From NCBI RefSeq assembly GCF_900105945.1, contig NZ_FNSO01000004.1, positions 3,286,001-3,350,000 of the forward strand: DNA of 64,000 nt, given 5' to 3'. The notes below the pieces were generated by a model. It saw only the letters and a program-made list of their open reading frames with translations, did no database searches and was not told the DNA's origin. Made by a program: the position numbers and the translations under genes. How positions within the stretch are numbered: position 1 is the stretch's first letter; the number at the start of each line of letters is the position of its first letter. Origin of the DNA: Amycolatopsis tolypomycina (GTDB lineage Bacteria > Actinomycetota > Actinomycetes > Mycobacteriales > Pseudonocardiaceae). Below are positions 33,030-42,700 of the stretch, in pieces.

Positions 33030-33707
33030 TCACTTCCCCGCGGCGAGGGGCAGCCAGGCGGCGATCCGCGTGCCACCGGAGGAAACCGGCTCGACGCGGC
33101 AGCCGCCGCCGAGGTCGCCGGCGCGTTCCCGCATCGACCGCAGCCCGCTCCCGCCGACGGTGGGCAGTGCCTCGCCGTCGGTGCCCACGCCGTCGTCGAC
33201 GATCTCCACGTGCAGGTCGCCGTCCCGCGGCCAGAGGTGCACGGTGCACTCCCGGGCGCCGGAGTGGCGGGCGACGTTCACCAGTGCCTCGCGGATGATC
33301 CGGTACGCGGTGACCTCGACCTCCGCCGACAGCGGCGGGAGTTCGCCGCGCACTTCGACGTCGACGCGCAGCGGGCCGTGTTCGGCGGGCACCCGCCCGG
33401 TGAGCGTGGCGGCGTACCGCCGCACGGCCAGGACGAGCCCGGCCTCGTCGAGCGCGGGCGGCCGCGCGTCCGCCACGATCCGGCGCAGGTCGGTGATCGC
33501 GCCGTAGAGCTCGTCTTCGAGCCGGGCCAGCAGGTGTTCGGTGGCGGCCCGGTCCCGGGCGACCAGGTCCCGGGCGGCGCGCAGCCCGAGCACCGCGGCG
33601 GTGAGCGTCGGACCGAGCCCGTCGTGCAGGTCGTGGAGCACCCGTTTCAGCCGGTCTTCGTACCCCGCGGGACGAATGCAGTCGGCGACGACGAATGTCC
33701 GGCGCAT
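33030..33707 (-). CDS. Short soluble histidine kinase (NarX-type core)
   Basis: The 225-residue product starts almost directly at the dimerisation helix, LKRVLHDLHDGLGPTL, with the phospho-His in HD.HD. HisKA_3 is followed by the ATPase domain: AYRIIREALVNVARHSGA (N box), VDDGVG (G1) and GSGLRSMRERAGDLGG (G2). There is no membrane segment or sensory domain, so it must sense through a partner protein or inside the cell. A GGGGAG ribosome site precedes the ATG. It is paired with the response regulator. Confidence 0.9.
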   Translation of the reverse strand: MRRTFVVADCIRPAGYEDRLKRVLHDLHDGLGPTLTAAVLGLRAARDLVARDRAATEHLLARLEDELYGAITDLRRIVADARPPALDEAGLVLAVRRYAATLTGRVPAEHGPLRVDVEVRGELPPLSAEVEVTAYRIIREALVNVARHSGARECTVHLWPRDGDLHVEIVDDGVGTDGEALPTVGGSGLRSMRERAGDLGGGCRVEPVSSGGTRIAAWLPLAAGK

Positions 33708-34093
33708 CTTCTCCCCGTCCGCCAGAAATGGTCCGGATCCCCGACGCGAATCGGGGAACCAGCTCTCGTGCGGGTAGCCCAGCCGGCTGCTCCGTTTCGC
33801 GTAGCGGGATGGTCACCCGCTGTACTAATCGCCCGATCTCGCCCCGGCGTTTCACCGTGGGGCACCGCCGTAGGTCACGGAATGGTCCCGATGCGGAAAC
33901 GCTCGTAACGACGCAGGCAGGCGCAATGATCCGAGTGGACCAGCGGGTCCGGGGTGCCAAAAACGATTCATGAAGTGCCGGGCGACCAGGTGGAAATTCG
34001 ACAATGCCGCGACGTCGCTCTTTCCGGAAGTCGCACGGCGGATGGAGCAGGACGCCGCCGACAATTGGCCGAACGGCAACAGTGTCGGTCTTT
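33708..34093. other. Intergenic region upstream of the two-component operon
   Basis: These 386 bases lie between the hydrolase stop and the kinase start, both leftward. A perfect hairpin (TCCCCGA / TCGGGGA with a 6-base loop, 33738-33757) stands 31 bases upstream of the kinase start. The part from about 33930 to 34100 is AT-richer (CCAAAAACGATTC; CTTTTCAATGG). It likely contains the operon promoter. No gene is supported. Confidence 0.5.
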
Positions 34094-34837
34094 TCAATGG
34101 CCGGCGTCGAGCAGCGCGTCCAGCAGTTCCTCGGGTGTCTCGACCTGAGGCAGGTGTCCGGTGCGGGGGAGCAGGGTGAACGTCGAGCCCGGGATCGCGG
34201 CGGCGTAGGCCTTCCCGTACTCCGGGCCGGCGATGCCGTCGCTTTCGCCCCACAGCACGTGCACGGGGACGTCGATGCCGCCGAGCCGGCCGGCGAGCGC
34301 CGGGTCCGTCATCGCCGGGCCGGTGTAGCCGATCAGGGCGCGCACGTCCGGGCTCGGTCCGCTGCGGCCGCCGGCCGGGGCGGGCGCCCGGCCGGGGTCG
34401 TGGAAGGAGAGCGCCCGGATCTCCGTGAGCGACATGCCGCTGATGTCGGTGAGCGGGTGGCCGTCGACCTCGATGCCGATCCCGTCGATGATCACCACGC
34501 GGCTGACGCGCGGGCTCTTCAGCAGGGCGATTTCGGCGGCCAGCCAGCCGCCGAAGGAGTTGCCGGCGACGGTGACGCAGGTGAGGTCGAGCCGGTCCAG
34601 CAGGTCGACGTACAACCGGGCCAGTGCGGCCACGCCGGTGAGGCTTTCGGCTTTCGGGGTGCCGGCGAAGCCCGGGTGGGTGGGCAGCAGGACCCGGGAG
34701 CGGGTGCGCTCGGCGAGCAGGTCGGCGAAGGCGGCCATGGTCGCGACCCCGCCGCCGCCGTGCAGGAGCAGGAAAGTCGAGGTGTGATTGCGGTCCTGGA
34801 CGGTCACTTCGGCGGTGCCGAGGGTGTGCGTTGTCAT
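34094..34837 (-). CDS. Alpha/beta-fold hydrolase
   Basis: The 247-residue product shows the oxyanion HGGGG loop (26-30), the nucleophile elbow GNSFGG with S94, an acidic residue near 200 (LWGESDG) and the catalytic His near 228 (RTGHLPQ). The substrate is unknown. GGAGGAACCC precedes the ATG. It is divergent from a MarR gene, with a long palindrome in the gap, so that MarR protein probably represses it. Such pairs often respond to small aromatic or lipophilic compounds. Confidence 0.88.
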   Translation of the reverse strand: MTTHTLGTAEVTVQDRNHTSTFLLLHGGGGVATMAAFADLLAERTRSRVLLPTHPGFAGTPKAESLTGVAALARLYVDLLDRLDLTCVTVAGNSFGGWLAAEIALLKSPRVSRVVIIDGIGIEVDGHPLTDISGMSLTEIRALSFHDPGRAPAPAGGRSGPSPDVRALIGYTGPAMTDPALAGRLGGIDVPVHVLWGESDGIAGPEYGKAYAAAIPGSTFTLLPRTGHLPQVETPEELLDALLDAGH

Positions 34838-34854
34838 GGGTTCCTCCCGGTCTG

Positions 34855-34888
34855 TATCTAAGGAACCTTAGATAAGGTTCCTTAGATA
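34855..34888. promoter_or_regulatory. MarR operator palindrome
   Basis: Two perfect 12-base arms (TATCTAAGGAAC / GTTCCTTAGATA) enclose the 10-base CTTAGATAAG, which itself is palindromic at its ends. It fills the 75-base gap between the divergent hydrolase and MarR genes and is strikingly AT-rich for this genome. A MarR dimer, or two dimers, should bind here and repress both genes. Confidence 0.85.
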
Positions 34889-34912
34889 AGCAACCTGCGT
34901 TAGGCTCCCCGC

Positions 34913-35335
34913 ATGAAGTACCGCCCCGGCGACGTCTCCCTGGCCGTCAAGCGCCTGCAGCACCGCCACCACCGGGCTCTGAGCAAGGCCCTCGCGCCGC
35001 TGGGCTTGTCGCTGGTGCAGTGGGACACCCTGCGCCACCTGCACCGGCGGCCCGAGGCCTCGCTGCACGAGCTGGCGGTGCTGACCTTCCAGACCGACCA
35101 GTCCTTCGGCTCGCTGGCGACCCGGATGGCGGAACGCGGGCTCATCGAACGCGTCCCCGGCCCCGGCCGCGCCGTGCGCCACCGCCTGACCGAGGAGGGC
35201 GCCCGGCTGCGCGCCGAGGGACAGCGGCTGGCGGACGCCGTCGTCGAGACGTCGTTCCGAGACCTGTCGCAGGCCCAGCTCGACCAGCTGGGGGAGCTGC
35301 TGGACCGCGCACTCGGTCCCGATCCGACCGGTTGA
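34913..35335 (+). CDS. MarR-family transcriptional regulator
   Basis: The 140-residue protein has the winged helix-turn-helix of the family: LSLVQWDTLRHLHRRPEASL, HELAVLTFQTDQSFGSLATR and the wing ERVPGPGRAVRHRLTEEG. It is divergent from the hydrolase gene and probably regulates both through the operator at 34855-34888. The ligand is not evident. Confidence 0.92.
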   Translation: MKYRPGDVSLAVKRLQHRHHRALSKALAPLGLSLVQWDTLRHLHRRPEASLHELAVLTFQTDQSFGSLATRMAERGLIERVPGPGRAVRHRLTEEGARLRAEGQRLADAVVETSFRDLSQAQLDQLGELLDRALGPDPTG

Positions 35336-35374
35336 GACGCGTAGGCTTTCCCCGGTCACACCACGGGAGGCCGG

Positions 35375-36160
35375 ATGACGGCGCTGGCGGTAGTGCTCCT
35401 GGCGCTCGGCGCCGCGTCGACCGTCCTGATGCCGGTGTGGGCCTTGCTGACCTGGGGCGCCCGCCGCGAGCGCCGGCGGATCGCGCGGTTGCCGGTCTCG
35501 CGGTGCGCCGAGGTGACCGGCGCGGGGGAGCGGCTGTGTGCCGTGGAGGGCCGCAGCGGGCCCGGTCCACAAGGGACGTTGACCGCACCGCTGTCCGGTG
35601 CGCCGTGCGCCTGGTACTTCAGCCAGGTGGAGGAGCGGGTCAGTGGTGACGGCCCGTCGACACGGCTGGTCTGGGAAACCGGCGGCACCATGGCGTTCGA
35701 AGTCCGGGACGCGAGCGGCTCGGTCCTCGTCGACGGGCGGCTCGTGCACCCGGAACACCGGTCGAGCCGGACCGGCCACAGCCCGCCGGTGCGGCGCGCC
35801 GTGCAGGAGGAGGTCGGGTCGGCGCAGGACAGTGCCCACCTCCGGGGCCTGATCGCCCGGGGCATCCTGAACGAGAAGTCGTTCCGGCGCGGGTGGTTGT
35901 CCGACTCGCTGGGCTGGAGCGTGCAGGAGTACGTCCTGCCGATCGGGGAGCCGCTGCACGTCCAGGGCCGCCCCGGGGTCCGGGAGGGTCGCCCGCTGCT
36001 CGGCCCGGCCAGGCGCAAGCACCTCGTCGCCGGCCGCACCCACGCGCAGCTGAGCGCGGACATCGAGCAGGACGTGCGCACCGGGTGGGGTTGCCTGCTG
36101 ATCGGCAGCGTCGCGGGTCCGCTGCTGCTCGTCGCCGGCTACCTGCTCCTGCGTGTCTGA
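35375..36160 (+). CDS. GIDE-like membrane protein
   Basis: The 261-residue product has a membrane segment at each end (about 3-26 and 240-259). Between them lies a domain with the GIDE pattern: GTLTAPLSGAPCAWYFSQVEE near 70-90, and WSVQEYVLPIGEPLHVQG near 190. In eukaryotes this domain occurs in mitochondrial E3 ligases; bacterial versions lack RING fingers and their job is unknown. GGGAGG precedes the ATG. It converges with the methyltransferase gene. Confidence 0.72.
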   Translation: MTALAVVLLALGAASTVLMPVWALLTWGARRERRRIARLPVSRCAEVTGAGERLCAVEGRSGPGPQGTLTAPLSGAPCAWYFSQVEERVSGDGPSTRLVWETGGTMAFEVRDASGSVLVDGRLVHPEHRSSRTGHSPPVRRAVQEEVGSAQDSAHLRGLIARGILNEKSFRRGWLSDSLGWSVQEYVLPIGEPLHVQGRPGVREGRPLLGPARRKHLVAGRTHAQLSADIEQDVRTGWGCLLIGSVAGPLLLVAGYLLLRV

Positions 36161-36186
36161 GGGTCGTTGACTTGACACAGAAGAAT

Positions 36187-36202
36187 GTATAACGCCCTAT
36201 AC
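36187..36202. promoter_or_regulatory. Small AT-rich inverted repeat
   Basis: GTATA and TATAC flank ACGCCC in the 112-base convergent gap between the GIDE-like and methyltransferase genes. The function is unclear; it may help termination or be chance. Confidence 0.25.
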
Positions 36203-36272
36203 GGCAGTGGTCATCTCGACAAAATTTCGACGAAGACCCACAACAAAAGCAGCAGCGACGCCGCCGGCAGCG

Positions 36273-37100
36273 TCAGCCGGCCTTCCGGGCCACGCCGCCG
36301 TAGAGCTGGGTGTTGGTGTGGGGGTCGTCCGAGATGTCGGCCGGGCCGGCCGGGCGCCACAGGGCGCAGCCGACCAGGCCCGGTTCGATCAGGTCGAAGT
36401 CGCCGAACATCGTCTCGACTTCCTTGTAGGTGCGGGTGGTTGCCTGGTCGTGGCCGCGGGCGCGGTTGAACGTGCCCACCGCGCTGTTGATGCGGTCGCT
36501 GTCCTGGTCGCTGACCAGGTGGGAGATCGCCAGGTAGCTGCCGGGGGCGACGTGGTCGCGGTAGCGGGCCAGCAGCGCGTGCGGGTCTTCGGAGTCGGGG
36601 ATCCAGTGCAGCATCGCCACCGTGAGCAGGCCGACCGGGGCGTCGAAGTCCAGCAGGCGGCGCACTTCGGGGTGGCTGAAGATGCCGTCGGGGTCGGTGA
36701 AGTCGGCGTGGGCGATCGTGGCGTGCTCGCTGGCGCTCAGGAGCATCTTGCTGTGGGCGACGGCGATGGGGTCGCGGTCGACGTAGACCACCCGGCAGCC
36801 GGGGTCGATCTCGCCGGCGATCTGGTGGACGTTGCCGACGGTGGGGATGCCGGAGCCGATGTCGAGGAACTGGCGGATGCCCAGGTCCATCAGGGTGCGC
36901 ACGACCCGGCCGAGGAACGCGCGGTTGAGCCGGGCGACGTCGCGGATGCCGGGCATGATTTTTTCGGCCTGTTCCGCGGCGTCGCGGTCGGCCTGGAAAT
37001 TGTGGGCGCCGCCCAGCAGATAGTCGTAGGTGCGGGAACTGCTGGGTTTCGTCGTGTCGATACCCGGAGGTACCCATTCCTCTTCCTGGTGTTGCGTCAT
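36273..37100 (-). CDS. SAM-dependent methyltransferase (DUF574 family)
   Basis: The ATG at 37100 (GAGGTGG upstream) gives 275 residues. The family signature is clear: IDTTKPSSSRTYDYLLGGAH, NFQADRDAAEQ and RLNRAFLGRVVRTLMDLGIR. SAM-binding motif I reads FLDIGSGIPT, and VVYVDRDP is the acidic loop. The family is very common in actinomycetes and its targets are mostly unknown. Its start lies 160 bases from the divergent P450 gene, so they might share control. Confidence 0.9.
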   Translation of the reverse strand: MTQHQEEEWVPPGIDTTKPSSSRTYDYLLGGAHNFQADRDAAEQAEKIMPGIRDVARLNRAFLGRVVRTLMDLGIRQFLDIGSGIPTVGNVHQIAGEIDPGCRVVYVDRDPIAVAHSKMLLSASEHATIAHADFTDPDGIFSHPEVRRLLDFDAPVGLLTVAMLHWIPDSEDPHALLARYRDHVAPGSYLAISHLVSDQDSDRINSAVGTFNRARGHDQATTRTYKEVETMFGDFDLIEPGLVGCALWRPAGPADISDDPHTNTQLYGGVARKAG

Positions 37101-37260
37101 CACCGTCCACCTCACTCGCCTTCGCAGGAAGAACATACTCACTCCGGTGGCGCCCATGATTACGCCATCGGTGTGACGGCAGTTCAGCCGATGGGTGCTG
37201 TCGCGTGCCGCCGGATGGGCCTAAGGTGGCAGACCTCTTCCAGACTGCCAAGGAGAGGAA

Positions 37261-38592
37261 ATGATCGTCCCGGTCGCACCAGGCCGTCGGATCCTGCTGG
37301 GACACACCCCGTCGCTGTTGCGGCAGCGGGTCGCGTTCACCTCTTCCCTGCGTGTGCACGGCGATATCGTGCGGCTCTTCCTCGGTCCGCTGGAGACGTA
37401 TTTCCTGACGAGCCCGGAGTTGGTCAATCTTGTCCTCGTTGGTGAGGGGAGCAGCTTCTCGAAGGGGATCATCTTCGATCGTTTCCGGCCGTTCATGGGA
37501 AACGGGCTCGTGATGTCGGAGGGTGCGTTCCACCGGCGGCAGCGCCGGTTGATGCAGCCGGCGTTCCACGGGGCCCGGCTCGCCACGTACGCGGACACGA
37601 TGGTGCGGGTGACCCGGGAGCTGACCGGGACCTGGCAGGCGGGTGAGGTCCGCAGGCTGGACGCGGACATGCAGCGGCTGGCGATCACGGTCGTCGGGGA
37701 GACGCTCTTCGCCACCGAACTGGGGCGCCGGGCGGTCGCGGAGGCACGCCGGTCGATCCCGGTCGTGCTGAAGGCGGGCATGGTCCGGGCGTTGTCGCCG
37801 CGCTTCCTCGAACACGTTCCGGTGGTGCCGGCCAACCGGCGGTTCGACCGGGCCGTCGAGCGGCTGCGGGTGGTCGTGGGGGAGGTGATCGCCGGGTGGC
37901 GTGTCACCGGTGAGGACCACGGCGATCTGCTGTCCATGCTGATGCTGGCGCGGGATCCCGGCACCGGCGAGGGCATGACCGACGACCAGGTCCACGACGA
38001 GGTGGTCACGCTGCTGACGGCCGGGAGCGAGACCACCGCGGTCGCGTTGACCTGGCTCTTCCACGAGCTGGCGCGGCATCCGGACGTGCTGCGGCGGGTG
38101 CGGGCGGAGGTGGACGCGGTGGTGGGGGGCCGTGCGGCGACCTTCGCCGACGTCGCGAAGCTGGCGTACCTGCGCCGTGTGGTGAGCGAGGTCCTGCGGA
38201 TGTACCCGATCTGGATCCTCATGCGGCGGGCGCTGCGGGAGGTGGAGCTCGGCGGGGTGCGGTTGGCGGCCGGTACGGAGGTCATGTTCAGCCCGTTTTC
38301 GCTGCACTTCGATCCGCGGTTCCACGAGGACCCGGCGGAGTTCGACCCCGATCGCTGGCTGCCCGAACGTGCCGCGCGTGTTCCGAAGGGTGCGTACGTC
38401 CCGTTCGGGGCGGGCAGCAGGCAGTGCATCGGGCAGGCTTTCGCGCACACCGAGATCACTTTGGTCGCGGCGACCGTTCTGGCCGGGTGGGAGCTGGTGC
38501 CGGTGCCGGGTGTGCCGGTGCGGCTGACGGTCACTTCGGCCGCGTATCCCGACCGGATGCCGATGACCGTGGTTCCCCGCCGGGCGGTCTGA
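37261..38592 (+). CDS. Cytochrome P450
   Basis: The 443-residue protein has all P450 marks: I-helix AGSETTA (254-260), ExxR at E310/R313 (EVLRMYP), and the haem loop FGAGSRQCIGQAFA with Cys389. The N-terminal part (RILLGHTPSLLRQRVAF) and layout resemble bacterial CYP of the fatty-acid or terpene-oxidising type rather than EryF-like biosynthetic P450s. It would hydroxylate a lipophilic substrate with external redox partners, which are not encoded nearby. AAGGAGAGG precedes the ATG. A secreted hydrolase gene follows after 53 bases. Confidence 0.95.
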   Translation: MIVPVAPGRRILLGHTPSLLRQRVAFTSSLRVHGDIVRLFLGPLETYFLTSPELVNLVLVGEGSSFSKGIIFDRFRPFMGNGLVMSEGAFHRRQRRLMQPAFHGARLATYADTMVRVTRELTGTWQAGEVRRLDADMQRLAITVVGETLFATELGRRAVAEARRSIPVVLKAGMVRALSPRFLEHVPVVPANRRFDRAVERLRVVVGEVIAGWRVTGEDHGDLLSMLMLARDPGTGEGMTDDQVHDEVVTLLTAGSETTAVALTWLFHELARHPDVLRRVRAEVDAVVGGRAATFADVAKLAYLRRVVSEVLRMYPIWILMRRALREVELGGVRLAAGTEVMFSPFSLHFDPRFHEDPAEFDPDRWLPERAARVPKGAYVPFGAGSRQCIGQAFAHTEITLVAATVLAGWELVPVPGVPVRLTVTSAAYPDRMPMTVVPRRAV

Positions 38593-38645
38593 TAATTCGA
38601 TCAATCCCGTTTTTCGAAATCTGATCTTTTCGGAGGTAGTTTTCC

Positions 38646-39698
38646 GTGTTCGAGTTCCGTGGTGGGATGAAGCGCGCCGCCGTGCGTCGACGGCGGGCCG
38701 CGCTGCTCGTGGTGGTGGCACTCGGTTTCCTGCTGGTTCCGGTTTCCGCGAGAGCGGAAGGCGCGAGTTGCCGGGAGGTGTATTTCCCGGTGACGCTGGT
38801 GGCGCTCCCGCAGACGATGCACGGCACCTTGTGCGTGCCGGACGGTGGGGCGAACACGGTGCAGGTGCTCATTCCCGGCGGCACGTACAACAGTTCCTAC
38901 TGGGACATCGGGTACCAGCCGGAAATCCGGTCGTACCGGCTGGCGATGAACAACGCGGGGTATGCCACGCTGGCGCTGGACCGGCTCGGTACCGGGCGCA
39001 GCAGCACGCCGCCGAGCGCGGTGCTGACGACGATCACCGAGGCCGCGGTGGTGCACCAGGTGATCCAGGCGGTGCGGTCGGGGGCGCAGGGCCCGCAGTT
39101 CGGCAAGGTGATCCTGGCCGGGCATTCGTTCGGTTCGGGCACGGCCAGCATCGAGGCGGCGACCTTCCACGACGTCGACGCCGTGCTCGTCACGGGGCTG
39201 GCGCACCGGTTGAACCTGGCCGGGACGACGGCGGTGTTCGCGGCCACGTACCCGGCGATGCTCGATCCCCGCTTCGCCACGGGCGGCTACGACGTCGGGT
39301 ACTTGACCACGGTGCCGGACAGCCGCTATTCGATCTTCCACGCGCCGGGTCCGAAGGTGGCCGGGGCGATCGCGTTCGACGAGGCGACGAAGGACACGTC
39401 GGCGTACGAGCAGGCGGCCGATCTCTTCCCGATCGGCATCATCGCGCCGTACTCGCTGTTGATCGACAAGCCGGTGATGGTGGTGCTGGGGCAGGACACG
39501 GTGTTCTGCGGGTTGCTGGCCACGAACTGTGCGTCGGCGAGCGGGATCCGGAGCTCGGAGCTGCCGTACTACGCGGCGGGGGTGGATCTGACGACGTACG
39601 CGCTGCAGGGGTACGGGCACGCGATCAACTACGCGCCCAACGCGCCGGAGTACTTCCGTGCCGTGATCGCCTGGGCCGATCGGGCGGTCGGCCGGTAG
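38646..39698 (+). CDS. Secreted alpha/beta hydrolase
   Basis: The GTG at 38646 has GGAGG eight bases upstream and gives 350 residues. Residues 1-38 form a signal peptide ending SARAEG. The hydrolase core shows an LIPGGTYNSSYW oxyanion region, GHSFGSG with S161, an acidic LGQDTVF stretch and GYGHAIN with the likely catalytic His. Cys pairs (CREVYF...TLCVPD; FCGLLATNC) suggest disulfides. Related proteins are lipases or esterases; the substrate is unknown. It may form an operon with the P450. Confidence 0.85.
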   Translation: MFEFRGGMKRAAVRRRRAALLVVVALGFLLVPVSARAEGASCREVYFPVTLVALPQTMHGTLCVPDGGANTVQVLIPGGTYNSSYWDIGYQPEIRSYRLAMNNAGYATLALDRLGTGRSSTPPSAVLTTITEAAVVHQVIQAVRSGAQGPQFGKVILAGHSFGSGTASIEAATFHDVDAVLVTGLAHRLNLAGTTAVFAATYPAMLDPRFATGGYDVGYLTTVPDSRYSIFHAPGPKVAGAIAFDEATKDTSAYEQAADLFPIGIIAPYSLLIDKPVMVVLGQDTVFCGLLATNCASASGIRSSELPYYAAGVDLTTYALQGYGHAINYAPNAPEYFRAVIAWADRAVGR

Positions 39699-39776
39699 CT
39701 CGCCCGTGCCGGACGGCCGTCGCCGGGTGTCGTGGCCGCTAGCATCGGATCGGTCGACGGGGCCGGGGGGTGCGAC

Positions 39777-42700
39777 GTGGAGACAGCCGATGCGGCGGTC
39801 GTCCGGGTGCGGGAAGTGTCCGGCAGGCTGCTGGGTTCGGGGTTTCTGGTCGCGCCCGGGTTCGTCCTCACGTGTGCCCACGTCGTCGCGGGCAGGGCCG
39901 TCCGGCTGGAGTTCCCGCTGCTCGAACGTCCGGACGGCGATCCGGTTCCGGTGGTGGACGCGGAGGTGCTCGCCCTGGGCCCGCAGCGTCCCGACCGCTC
40001 CGGTGACACCGCGTTGGTGGCCGTGCGGAGCCCGCTGCCGCCGGGGGCGCGTCCGGTGCCGCTCGTGACCGGCGCCGGGTGGGACGACGGCGTCCGGGCG
40101 TGCGGGTTCACCGAGCACCGCGCGGACGGGGTGTGGGTGGCCGCCCGGCTGCGTGGCCGGCAGGGCACGGGCTGGCTGCAGATGGTCACCGAGCCGGGCC
40201 ACCCGGCCGTCGAGCGTGGCTTCAGCGGCTCGCCGGCGTGGGTGGACCGGCTCGGCGGCGTGGCCGGCATGATCGTCGCCACCGCCCGCGGCGAGGGCAC
40301 CGACGCCTACCTGGTGCCCACCGAGACGCTCCTCGACGTGCACCCCGAGCTGCGCCCGACCCGGCGGCCGTGTCCGTATCGGGGGCTGGAACCCTTCCGC
40401 GAGGAGGACGCCGGCCTGTTCCACGGCCGGGCCGATGCGGTGCGGCGCCTGACGTCCGCGGTGGCGAAACAGCCGCTCGTGGTCGTGGCCGGGCCTTCCG
40501 GCAGCGGGAAGTCGTCGCTGGTGCTGGCCGGTCTGCTGCCCCGGACCCGGGCGAGGGTCGTGCGGTTCCGTCCCGACCCGGACCTGCCGCCCGCGCTGCT
40601 GCTGGCCACTGTGCTGGTGCCGGTGCTCGAACCGGATCTCGGCGAAGTCGACCGGCTGGTCGCGGCCGGCAAGCTCGCCGAACTGCTGGCCGATTCCGCC
40701 GGGCGCGCTCCGGCGCTGCTGGCGGACCGGCTCGCCGGCCGGTGTGGCGAAGCGGGGCTGCTGGTGTTCGCCGACCAGTTCGAGGAGCTCGCCGCGGGCG
40801 ATCCGGAGCGCGCTCGCACCCTGCTTGGCCTGATCGTTGCGCTGGTGACGGCCGGGCCGGGCGGGTTGCGGGCGGTGCTGACCCTGCGGTCGGCGTCGCT
40901 CGACGAGTTGCTCACCGGCGGCACCGCCGAGGCGCTGTACCACGGGATCATGCTGCTGGGCCCGATGAGCCGGGGCGAGCTGCGCGAGGCCATTACCGGG
41001 CCCGTTCCGGAGGGCGTGTTCGAAGCGGGCCTGGTGGAACGGGTGCTGGACGACGCCGGGGCCGCGCCCGGCCGGCTGCCGCTGGTCGAGTTCACCCTCA
41101 CCCGGCTGTGGGAGGGCGCCGGCGGCGGGCAGCTGACCCACGCGGAGTACGAGCGGCTCGGCGGCGTCTCCGGGGCACTGGCCGGCTACGCCGAAGCCGT
41201 CTACCGCGAAGAGCTCGACGCCGGGACGCGGGTCGCGGTCCGCAAGCTGCTGACCCGGCTGGCCCGCCCGGAGGAGGACGGCGGGTTCAGCCGGCGCCCG
41301 GTGCGGGTCGCGGAGCTGCCCTCGCCGCTGCACCCGGCGCTGGCCGAGCTCGCGGCCCGGCGGCTCGTCGTGCTCGGGCAGGCGGTGGACGGCGGCGAGA
41401 TCGCCGACCTGGCGCACCAGGCCCTGATCGACCAGTGGGCGCGGCTGCGCGGCTGGCTGGCCGAGGACCGCGAGTTCCAGGCCTGGCTGGAAGACCTGCG
41501 GCCGGCGGTGACGCGCTGGGAAGCCGGGCGGGACCCGGGCACCCTGCTGCGCGGTGGTGCGCTGGCCACGGCCCAGGACTGGGTGGCCGGCCGGGGCGAC
41601 GACGTCCCGGCGGCGCAGCGGCGGTTCGTCCAGGCCGGTGTCACGCGCCGGCGTCGCGAAGTCCGCACGTGGCAGCTGATCACGGCGCTGATCGCGGTGC
41701 TCGCGCTGGTCGTCGGCGGCCTCGGCGTGCGGGCCTGGTCGGACAACCGGGACAAGCAGCGGCAGCTGCGCAGCCAGGCGGCCCAGCTCATCGGGCGGGA
41801 GGCGCAACGCCAGGCCGGCGCCGACCCGGTGACCGCGCTGCAGCTCGCGCTGGGTGCGTGGCACAACGACAGCGGGACCGCCGAAGCCTACGGCGCGCTC
41901 CTGCAGCAGCGGCTGTCGATGGGTTCGGTGACGGCCGTCCACGCCGGGCTGTGGTCCGGCACCCTCATCGGTTGGGCGTCCACTTCGGACGGTTCGGTGC
42001 AGGGGGCACTGGTGAGGAAGCCGGACGGTTCCTCGGAAGTGACCGTGTGGACGGGGTTTCCCGCCGGACGGCCACAGGCGTGGCACGCCCCGGCCACGGC
42101 GGAGGCGTCCGCCGTGGCCCTGAGCGAGGACGGCGCGGAACTCGCCGTGGCCGGCCGCGACGGCGTGATCCGCGTCTGGGACCTCACCACGAAAGCCGAG
42201 CCGACGGTCCTGCGGCCGGCGGGAACGCCCGTGCCCGAGGGGGCCGACCGGCTCGTGTTCTCGCTCGACGGGGCGAAGCTGCTGCTCGACCACCAAGGGC
42301 GGGCCGCCGACGGCAGGTACCAGCCCTCGGCCGTGCTCTGGGACCTCGCCGGCCGGTCGTCCCGTTCGCTGCCGCCACCCCGGACCGAAAGCGGTGGCGT
42401 GGCGGCGTACTCCCTCGGCCCGGACTCCGGCACCTTCGTCGTCCCGGGCACCGGCGCCCTGACCGACGCGCTCACCGGTCGCAAACTCCGTGACCTGCCC
42501 GTCGGCGGCCTCGTCATCGGGCACGGCGCCGCCGTCGCCGCCTGCACGGACGACGGCAGGCGAGTCCGGATCGTCGACACCGCCACCGGGACGGACCGGC
42601 TCTCCGGACCGCTGACGTTCTGCGAGCCCGGCGGTCCGGCGTCGTTCGGCGTGGACACGACCGGCCGGTACGTGGTCGAGGAGACCTCCGAACTGCCGTC

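Noticed and set aside
36169..36202. TTGACA-type promoter ahead of a small plus-strand ORF
   Set aside because: No -10 box lies at correct spacing, and the following ORF has no ribosome site or family similarity.
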